Positions 33,353-39,167 of a stretch of 39,167 bases of DNA are shown here, piece after piece. Made by a program: the position numbers and the translations under genes. Under the pieces are notes generated by a model. The model searched no databases. It worked only from the letters and a program-made list of their open reading frames with translations, and was not told where the DNA came from. Every line of letters starts with the position of its first letter. Positions within the stretch are counted from its first letter, which is position 1. This stretch comes from Candidatus Brachybacterium merdigallinarum (lineage in GTDB: Bacteria > Actinomycetota > Actinomycetes > Actinomycetales > Dermabacteraceae). The stretch spans positions 1 through 39,167 of the forward strand of contig DXDT01000254.1 of assembly GCA_019115335.1 (NCBI GenBank), written 5' to 3'.

Positions 33353-35017
33353 GTGCAGGCGGTGCTGGGCCGCCTCGATCCGCGGAACTGGCCGCTCGCC
33401 CTGCGGGTAGTGCTGGTCACCACCCTGCTCTCGATCGTCGCGATCCTGATCGTGGGCGCCTACCTCTCCTCGGTGATCGCCGACGGGCTCTACGAGCAGC
33501 GTCGGGACCGCGTGCTGGAGGAATCGGTCGAGGCCCGCGACGAGCTGGTGGACACCATGACCCCGCTGACCGGCAGCACCGGCTCCCAGCAGCAGGACGC
33601 CGCCTTCGAGTTCGTCCAGTCCGTCAGCGGGCAGGGCAGCTCCCCCCGGCGTGAAGCCGCCCTGGTCCCCGTCGAGACCTCCGGCGCGGTCGCCTCCGTC
33701 GGCTCGGACCGCAGCGTCTTCGACCTCGTCGACCCCGAGCTGACCGAGACGATCGCCCACGGCCCTGACTCGATGGCCTGGACTTCGGTCGCGATCCTCG
33801 ACGGCCAGGGAGACCCGAGGCCCGGCCTGCTGGTCGGCACCCGCGTGGTGATCCCGGGCAGCGGCACCTATGACCTCTTCCTGGTCTACTCGATGCAGGA
33901 GGAGCAGGAGACACTGAACTTCGTCCAGCGAGTGATCCTCGGCGGCGGCGGCGTGCTGCTCGCGCTCATCGTCGGCATCGCGATCGTGGTGGCACGCCTG
34001 GTCACCACCCCGCTGGAGCGAGCGGCCCGCGCCGCCGAGAAGATGGCCGCCGGTGATCTCACCAGCCGGGTCGAGGTCTCCGGCGGGGACGAGCTCGCCC
34101 AGGTGGGCGAGTCCTTCAACCACATGGCCCGCACCCTGCAACGACAGGTCGACGACCTCACCGAGCTCTCCCGCCTCCAGCACCGCTTCGTCTCCGACGT
34201 CTCCCACGAGCTGCGCACCCCGCTGACCACGATCCGCATGGCCACCTCCGTCCTCAACGGCGCCCGGGAGGATATCCCCCTCCACCTGCACCGCACCGTC
34301 GAGCTGCTGTCCGCCCAGGTGCAGCGCTTCGAGGAGCTGCTCGCCGACCTGCTGGAGATCTCCCGCTTCGACGCCGGCGCCGCGGAGCTCGAGGCGAAGC
34401 GGCAGAGCGTGGACGATCTGGTCTCCCAGGCGGTCGAGGACGTCCGCCCCCTGGCCGCGGCGCGGGAGTGCCGCTTGGACGTCCACCTGGGGGGCGAGGA
34501 CATGGAGGCCGTGGTCGACGCCCGCCGGGTGGACCGGATCCTGCGCAATCTGCTCACCAACGCCATCGAGCACGGAGCCGGGGGACCGATCTCGGTGCAG
34601 ACCGCTGCGAACGAGGAAGCGCTCGCCGTGGTGGTGCAGGACTTCGGCCAGGGCATCTCCCCGGAGGACGCCGCCCGGGTCTTCGACCGCTTCTGGCGGG
34701 CTGATCCCTCGCGCGCCCGCACCCTGGGCGGCACCGGGCTGGGGCTCGCGATCTCGGTGGAGGACGCTCACCTGCACGACGGCTGGCTCCAGGCCTGGGG
34801 CCAGGAGGGGGAGGGGGCCGTGTTCCGCCTGACCCTGCCGCGGCGGCCCGGCGGGACGATCACCAGATCCCCCCTGCAGCTCGAGCGCCCCTTCGACCAT
34901 GTCGAGGCGGAGCCGCTGGTCGGCACGGAGACGGGTGAGCTCGAGATCGCCCCGGATCTGCTGCCCGACTTCGACGAGACCGAGCCCGATCACACCGCGC
35001 AGGGAGGCCGAGGATGA
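33353..35017 (+). CDS. mtrB: Sensor histidine kinase MtrB
   Basis: The 554-residue kinase has a first helix at about residues 15-40 (VVLVTTLLSIVAILIVGAYL), an extracytoplasmic sensor region to about 190, and a second helix near 195-220. A HAMP domain follows, then the phospho-acceptor His in VSDVSHELRTPLTTIRMA, the N box RILRNLLTNAIEHG, and the ATP-binding motifs DFGQGIS and GGTGLGLAIS. The C-terminal tail is acidic. It phosphorylates MtrA. The start is uncertain: GTG 33353 has GGGGAG 5 bases upstream, but a CTG at 33308 overlaps the mtrA stop (CTGA) and would add 15 residues. The stop overlaps the lpqB start (ATGA). Confidence 0.93.
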   Translation: MQAVLGRLDPRNWPLALRVVLVTTLLSIVAILIVGAYLSSVIADGLYEQRRDRVLEESVEARDELVDTMTPLTGSTGSQQQDAAFEFVQSVSGQGSSPRREAALVPVETSGAVASVGSDRSVFDLVDPELTETIAHGPDSMAWTSVAILDGQGDPRPGLLVGTRVVIPGSGTYDLFLVYSMQEEQETLNFVQRVILGGGGVLLALIVGIAIVVARLVTTPLERAARAAEKMAAGDLTSRVEVSGGDELAQVGESFNHMARTLQRQVDDLTELSRLQHRFVSDVSHELRTPLTTIRMATSVLNGAREDIPLHLHRTVELLSAQVQRFEELLADLLEISRFDAGAAELEAKRQSVDDLVSQAVEDVRPLAAARECRLDVHLGGEDMEAVVDARRVDRILRNLLTNAIEHGAGGPISVQTAANEEALAVVVQDFGQGISPEDAARVFDRFWRADPSRARTLGGTGLGLAISVEDAHLHDGWLQAWGQEGEGAVFRLTLPRRPGGTITRSPLQLERPFDHVEAEPLVGTETGELEIAPDLLPDFDETEPDHTAQGGRG

Positions 35018-36723
35018 GACCGACCCCTGATCGCCGCCTGGTGCTGCGCGCGGCCGGTGCCGTGGCGCTGCTGGGCCTGGGCACGGCCTGCGCCCGGATC
35101 CCCGTGGACTCCCCGGTCGCGAGCCGGGAGGTGGGCGGCGGCACCCAGCCCGGCGCGCCGTACGTGCGGGCGCTGCCGCCGGCGGAGGACGCCTCCCCCG
35201 AGGAGATCGTGATCGGGTTCATCCACGCCGGGGTCGGCCTCGAGGACGACTACGCGGTGGCCCGCGAGTACCTCACGGGTGACGCGCTCGAGTCCTGGGA
35301 TCCCGACGGCGGGGTCACCGTCTACTCCAGCTCCCAGGATCTGCAGGTCGATGCCGCCGATGAGGAGACCTATGTGCTCGTGGTGGAGGCGATCGCCACC
35401 ATGGACGCCACCGGGGCACGGCAGCTGCTGTCCAGTCCGGCGGGGCGCGAGACGTTCTTCGCGCTGACCGAGGTGGACGGCCAGTGGCGGATCTCGTCGG
35501 CGCCGGACGGCATCTTCCTGTCCGAGGCCGCGTTCGAGACCCTCTACGCCCCGGCCCGCATCTACTTCCTCGACTCCCGGCAGGTGCACCTGGTGCCGGA
35601 TCAGCGGTGGGTCTCCCTGCAACGGGGCAGCGATGCCGTTCTGAGCCTGCTGATCGACGGGCCCGCGCCGCATCTCCGTGACGCGGTGACCTCGGCGGTG
35701 CCCGGCACACTGGACCCGATGGACGCCGTGGTCAGCACCCGGGAGGACGGCTCCCTCCAGGTCACCGTGCCGGCGGCGATCCGGGACCTGCCCAGCCCTC
35801 GTCGGCGCCTGGCCGTCTCCCAGATCGAGGCGTCCCTGCGGTCCCTGCGCACCCTGTCCGGCATCCGTGCCCTGGCGGGGGAGGAGATCCCGGTCGACGG
35901 CGAGTCGCAGGGGCTGGAGCGAGAGCTGCCCGGGCATCGTCCGATCGCCGCCGGAGAGCTCGGGGTGATCGCGCTGACCGAGGCGGAGACCGACCCGGAC
36001 TCCGCCCAGCTGGTGCCCGAGCTCGCCGGGATCCCGCTACGTCGGCCCACTCTGGCCCGGAACGGCGTGCACGTCGCGGCGCTCAGCGCGGACGAGTCGG
36101 TGGTGCTGCTGGCCGCGACCGATGCGTCCGTGCCGCTGCGGGAGGCGGCCTCGGGAGGGGTGTTCGTGGGCCCGCGGATCGATGACGCCGGCTACGTGTG
36201 GACCTCCGCCCGTTCCAGCGCCGGGGTGCTGCTGGCCCTCGCCATCGCCGGACCCGAGCAGGACGTGCAGGTCGATGCGGCCTGGCTGGCGGGCCGGCAG
36301 ATCCTCAGCCTGGACCTCGCCCCCGATGCCACCCGGCTGCTGGTGCTGTCCTCCGATGCCGGTGGTGCCCGACTGGATCTGTGCGCGATCCGCCGGGACC
36401 CGGACGGGATCCCGATGTCGCTGACCGAACCGCTCGCCCTGCGCACCTTCGTCTCCCACACCGTCCAGGCCGGCTGGTACGACGAGATGGCGGTCATCGT
36501 GCTCGGTGAGGACCCCTCGGCCGGGGAGCCTCGCGCCCTGGTGGTGGATCTCGCAGGTGAGCGGGACCCGCTGCCGGAGTTCACCCACGAGGTGGTCTCG
36601 GTCGCAGGCACGGTCGTCGCCGAGACGGTCTGGGCCGGCACGGCCGACGGGCAGCTGCTGCGCAGCGATGGGGAGAGCTGGTCGACCACCTCCATCATCG
36701 GGCGCGATCCGGCGTTCTACTGA
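35014..36723 (+). CDS. lpqB: Lipoprotein LpqB, MtrB accessory
   Basis: The 569-residue protein has an N-terminal signal with RR near the start and a probable lipidation Cys in LGLGTACAR (about residue 26); the lipobox is imperfect because Gly stands where Leu is usual. The LpqB N-terminal domain is followed by a GerMN-like domain (about residues 175-300, RIYFLDSRQVHLVPDQRWVS) and a C-terminal beta-propeller-like region with repeated Val/Leu/Asp blades. In mycobacteria LpqB interacts with MtrB and affects MtrA phosphorylation. The ATG overlaps the mtrB stop (ATGA). The protein should be anchored outside the membrane. Confidence 0.94.
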   Translation: MRPTPDRRLVLRAAGAVALLGLGTACARIPVDSPVASREVGGGTQPGAPYVRALPPAEDASPEEIVIGFIHAGVGLEDDYAVAREYLTGDALESWDPDGGVTVYSSSQDLQVDAADEETYVLVVEAIATMDATGARQLLSSPAGRETFFALTEVDGQWRISSAPDGIFLSEAAFETLYAPARIYFLDSRQVHLVPDQRWVSLQRGSDAVLSLLIDGPAPHLRDAVTSAVPGTLDPMDAVVSTREDGSLQVTVPAAIRDLPSPRRRLAVSQIEASLRSLRTLSGIRALAGEEIPVDGESQGLERELPGHRPIAAGELGVIALTEAETDPDSAQLVPELAGIPLRRPTLARNGVHVAALSADESVVLLAATDASVPLREAASGGVFVGPRIDDAGYVWTSARSSAGVLLALAIAGPEQDVQVDAAWLAGRQILSLDLAPDATRLLVLSSDAGGARLDLCAIRRDPDGIPMSLTEPLALRTFVSHTVQAGWYDEMAVIVLGEDPSAGEPRALVVDLAGERDPLPEFTHEVVSVAGTVVAETVWAGTADGQLLRSDGESWSTTSIIGRDPAFY

Positions 36724-36805
36724 GCATCGACCGCGGGCCATCGCCTGTCGAGCACTGCCTGCTGAGCACTGCCCATCGAACGCAGCTCGTTGAGCACTGC
36801 TTCCT
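36722..36805. repeat. Six imperfect 14-bp tandem units downstream of lpqB
   Basis: Units begin at 36722, 36736, 36750, 36764, 36778 and 36792. The best-conserved three (36750, 36764, 36792) share GAGCACTGC exactly; the others keep parts of it. The first unit starts inside the lpqB stop codon. The array fills most of the 154-bp gap before comF. Confidence 0.7.
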
Positions 36806-36877
36806 CCCCAGAAGGCGCTTCTCCACATCCGGCCCGGTGGGGCAGCGGTGGCGCCGGGACCGCAGGAGGATCCGGGG

Positions 36878-37768
36878 ATGACCGCCCCCGATGCCCGCCC
36901 CTCTGCCCAGTCCTCGCCCCGCCGCCGCTCGGGCGGGTTTCCCCGCGCCCGCACCAGCCGTCTGCTCGCGGTGGTCGGGGAGGTCCTCGCCCAGACCTGT
37001 TCCCTGGTGGTTCCTCGTCACTGCCCCTGCGGCACCGAGGGGGTCTGGCTGTGCCGCTCGTGCCGCGCCCTGCTGCAGTCGCCGCCGCTGCGGGTGGAGT
37101 CGGTGTGCGATGCCCTGCAGGAGCTCAGCGCTGCCCGGGTGCGCGAGGAAGGACCCCGTGCGCCGGCCGGTGTCGATCACGAGCCGGTGCTGCCCGTCCA
37201 CGCGCTGGGGGAGTACGCCGGGCCCCTGCAGTGCATCGTGCTGGCCTGGAAGAACGGCGGGATGTCGCATCTGGTCCGCCACCTGGCACCGGCCCTGGTC
37301 CCGGCGGTGGCGGAGATCCGCGCCGCTGCCGTCCCTGCAGAGGATTCCGCCGCGCCCCAGCCGCCGCCCGTCCTGGTGCCGGTGCCCTCCCGGCTGTCGG
37401 CGCGTCTGCGCCGCGGGGAGGACCACGTCCATGAGCTGGTGCGGGAGCTGGAGGCGCAGGGAGCGGGCCGGGCTCTGGCCCTGCCGGCGATGCCGAGCTC
37501 CGCGCAGGAGGGCAAAGGAGCTCGGCAGCGTCGTCATCGCCGCATCCTCCTGCTGCCGACTCCGTCGCCGGGCGTCCGGGGACCGGGCCGGGGTGCTGCC
37601 CCACGCCCGCCGGCGGTGATCGTCGATGACGTGGTCACCACCGGATCGACGCTGCGCGGCATGCATGAGGCGCTGACGGCCGCGGGCTGGGAGGTGATCG
37701 GGGCGGTGGTGATCGCCTCCGCCCGCCTCCCCGTGCCGGTCGGGCAGGGCCGGGGCGGTACCACCTGA
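36878..37768 (+). CDS. comF: ComF family phosphoribosyltransferase-like protein
   Basis: The 296-residue protein has an N-terminal zinc-ribbon-like segment (HCPCGTEGVWLCRSC, residues about 48-62) and a C-terminal phosphoribosyltransferase fold ending in the PRPP loop VIVDDVVTTGSTL. ComF proteins act in DNA uptake in Bacillus and Helicobacter; in actinobacteria the relative (Rv3242c) lies between lpqB and hpf, as here, with no proven role. The usual central motif around DQ.GLS...R..N is replaced by SAQEGKGARQRRHRR, so this copy is divergent there. AGGAGG is 8 bases before ATG 36878; an earlier GTG at 36848 has no such site. Confidence 0.87.
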   Translation: MTAPDARPSAQSSPRRRSGGFPRARTSRLLAVVGEVLAQTCSLVVPRHCPCGTEGVWLCRSCRALLQSPPLRVESVCDALQELSAARVREEGPRAPAGVDHEPVLPVHALGEYAGPLQCIVLAWKNGGMSHLVRHLAPALVPAVAEIRAAAVPAEDSAAPQPPPVLVPVPSRLSARLRRGEDHVHELVRELEAQGAGRALALPAMPSSAQEGKGARQRRHRRILLLPTPSPGVRGPGRGAAPRPPAVIVDDVVTTGSTLRGMHEALTAAGWEVIGAVVIASARLPVPVGQGRGGTT

Positions 37769-37832
37769 CACATCGGCCCCGCGGGACCATAGGAGAGGGA
37801 ACTCACAGTCGAAACGTGGCATGCTTGGGTCA

Positions 37833-37849
37833 CTCGCTCCAGCAGCGAG
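37833..37849 (+). other. Hairpin in the 5' leader of hpf
   Basis: CTCGCT (37833-37838) and AGCGAG (37844-37849) pair around loop CCAGC. About 10 bases later AAGGAGGTG appears with no usable start codon at the right distance, so it is a Shine-Dalgarno-like sequence in a leader. The function is unknown. Confidence 0.35.
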
Positions 37850-37939
37850 CTCCCTCTCGAAGGAGGTGCCACCCCAGCCGAAGAGCCACTGCGGCCGGGC
37901 TCCGAGCGGCCGCGCCAGCGAAGGAGGAGAGAGAACCTC

Positions 37940-38641
37940 ATGGAGATCAATGTCGTCGGACGTCATATGGATGTCCCGGACCGATTCCGTCGCCACCTGA
38001 GCGACAAGCTCGACAAAGTCACCCAGTTCGCCCCCGCAGCACTGCGGGTCGACGTCGAGATCTCGCAGGAGAAGAACCCCCGCCAGGCGGAGCTCAGCGA
38101 CCGGGTCGAGCTCACCGTCCATGATCGTGGTGCCGTCATCCGCTCCGAGGCCCGGGCCGATGACCTCTACGGCGCGCTGGACGTCGCCTACGGAAAGCTC
38201 CTCGAACGATTGCGACGCGCCCGTGACCGGCGCAAGGACCACCGCCGCGGCCGGGACCGCTCCCACCAGAACGGTGGCGCGAGCGTGCGCACGATGGTCC
38301 CCGACGCCGAGCTCCTGAACTCGGAGCTGGACACGGCGACCGGGGCCGACGGCGGTCCCGCGGCCGAGGCCACCAGCGGTCGAGGGGACGAGTTCGACGT
38401 CGCCGCGGCCGGCACTCCCGTGGTCATCCGCAAGAAGAAGCATCCGGCGACCCCGATGACGATCGACGACGCGCTCTACCGGATGGAGCTTGTCGGCCAC
38501 GACTTCTACTTCTTCGTCGACTCCGAGAGCGGCGACCCCAAGGTCGTCTACCGGCGCAAGGGGCTGAACTACGGCGTGATCGAACTGGATCCGGAGGATT
38601 CCGCGGGAGCCGCCGCAGTCGAGGAGCAGCGCGCCTCCTGA
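37940..38641 (+). CDS. hpf: Long-form ribosome hibernation promoting factor
   Basis: The 233-residue protein has an N-terminal S30AE domain (residues 1 to about 100, MEINVVGRHMDVPDRFRRHL) that binds the 30S decoding centre, a Gly/Ala/Asp-rich linker and a C-terminal dimerisation domain. The latter includes MTIDDALYRMELVGHDFYFF and KVVYRRKGLNYGVIEL. Long HPF dimerises 70S ribosomes to 100S in stationary phase. GGAGGAG lies about 11 bases before the ATG. It is followed by a strong hairpin and then secA, the order of Rv3241c-secA1 in mycobacteria. A leader of about 170 bases with a hairpin separates it from comF. Confidence 0.96.
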   Translation: MEINVVGRHMDVPDRFRRHLSDKLDKVTQFAPAALRVDVEISQEKNPRQAELSDRVELTVHDRGAVIRSEARADDLYGALDVAYGKLLERLRRARDRRKDHRRGRDRSHQNGGASVRTMVPDAELLNSELDTATGADGGPAAEATSGRGDEFDVAAAGTPVVIRKKKHPATPMTIDDALYRMELVGHDFYFFVDSESGDPKVVYRRKGLNYGVIELDPEDSAGAAAVEEQRAS

Positions 38642-38673
38642 GAGGCCCGCCGTGCGGTCGACGCACCGGGCAG

Positions 38674-38706
38674 CGGGCGGGGGAGCCAGGACGGCTCCCC
38701 CGCCCG
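38674..38706 (+). terminator. Strong hairpin terminator after hpf
   Basis: A perfect 14-bp inverted repeat (38674-38687 with 38693-38706) encloses the loop AGGAC. It starts 33 bases after the hpf stop. No T-tract follows, as is common for actinobacterial hairpin terminators. Confidence 0.75.
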
Positions 38707-38794
38707 ACTCGTGCGCGGCACCACCGGGGTAGGTTCGTGGGGTGAGGTGGACGACGACCTCGGACTCCTCGTCCCCTCCCTCAGCGCAGACCCT

Positions 38795-38834
38795 TACCAT
38801 GGGTCGGGCATCACGCCGTCGACTATGGCGGCGT
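38795..38834 (+). promoter_or_regulatory. Candidate secA promoter and leader hairpin
   Basis: TACCAT (38795-38800) could be a -10, giving a leader of about 50 bases. In the leader ACGCCG (38813-38818) and CGGCGT (38829-38834) pair around a 10-base loop just upstream of the ribosome-binding site. The -35 is weak. Confidence 0.35.
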
Positions 38835-38855
38835 CAGACATCTACGGGAGCACGA

Positions 38856-39167
38856 GTGGCCAACCTCTTCGACAAGATCCTGCGCGCCGGCGAAGGCCGC
38901 GAACTGCGCCGGCTCGAGAACATCGCGCAGCTCGTGGGGGAGACCGAGGACGTCTTCGCCGAGCTGAGCGACGAGGAGCTGCGGGAGGAGAGCGACCGCT
39001 TCAAGGAGCGGCTCGAGGACGGCGAGACCCTCGACGACATCATGGTCGAGGCCTTCGCGGCCGTGCGCGAGGCGGCCAGCCGTACCCTTGGCCAGCGCCC
39101 CTACGACGTGCAGGTCATGGGTGGGGCCGCGCTGCACCGCGGCCGCATCGCGGAGATGAAGACCGGT
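38856..39167 (+). CDS. secA: Preprotein translocase ATPase SecA, N-terminal fragment
   Basis: The 104 codons up to the right edge encode [38 protein letters not shown], then [26 protein letters not shown] and [12 protein letters not shown]. These are the conserved N-terminus and first nucleotide-binding motif region of SecA (ATPase that drives secretion through SecYEG). The reading stops at MKTG because the window ends, not because of a stop. GGGAG lies 5 bases before the GTG at 38856. The position after hpf matches secA1 in mycobacteria. Confidence 0.97.
   Translation, partial: MANLFDKILRAGEGRELRRLENIAQLVGETEDVFAELSDEELREESDRFKERLEDGETLDDIMVEAFAAVREAASRTLGQRPYDVQVMGGAALHRGRIAEMKTG

Overview
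The window is GC-rich (about 70%) chromosomal DNA with GTG and ATG starts, dense gene-to-gene overlaps and almost no non-coding space. Gene content and order (mtrA-mtrB-lpqB-comF-hpf-secA, whiB2 beside an F420 ligase, DUF5719, DUF3499, phosphomannomutase) are those of an actinomycete. A member of the Micrococcales, perhaps close to Brachybacterium/Dermabacteraceae, is my best guess; that is inference from gene content, not from a marker gene. No tRNA, rRNA, CRISPR array, insertion sequence or prophage was seen, and no non-coding gap exceeds 300 bases.

Region 1 (1-13.4 kb) is a cell-surface polysaccharide locus. A minus-strand operon (nucleotide-sugar dehydrogenase, DUF2304 protein, large membrane protein running off the left edge) faces a dolichyl-phosphate-mannose-synthase-like glycosyltransferase. 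A LytR-CpsA-Psr ligase follows on the minus strand. Then come plus-strand genes for a GlfT1-like transferase, a second family 2 transferase, UDP-galactopyranose mutase, a GlfT2-like galactofuranosyltransferase, and a Wzm/Wzt ABC exporter. Together they can make UDP-galactofuranose, polymerise galactan on a lipid, export it and attach it to peptidoglycan, much as in mycobacterial arabinogalactan synthesis.

Region 2 (13.4-23.4 kb) holds a TIGR03089 protein and an F420-type gamma-glutamyl ligase, divergent from whiB2. Then follow a giant glycosyltransferase/membrane protein, DUF5719, a metallopeptidase-family protein that has lost its HExxH motif, DUF3499, and a phosphomannomutase fused to a Trm112-like zinc domain.

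Region 3 (23.4-32.4 kb) is a MoxR-type neighbourhood: RDD and SpoIIM-family membrane proteins, then a minus-strand overlapping operon of polytopic membrane protein, DUF4129, DUF4350, MoxR ATPase and DUF58. A phosphotransferase and a methyltransferase gene sit between the two halves.

Region 4 (32.6-39.2 kb) is mtrA-mtrB-lpqB, comF, long-form hpf and the start of secA.

Three cross-cutting observations stand out. At least six genes look leaderless: a -10 hexamer lies 6-7 nt before the start codon. Short tandem duplications repeatedly sit at stop codons. Two proteins show unusual architecture (the zincin without its zinc motif, and the mutase-Trm112 fusion with an internal ribosome-binding site).
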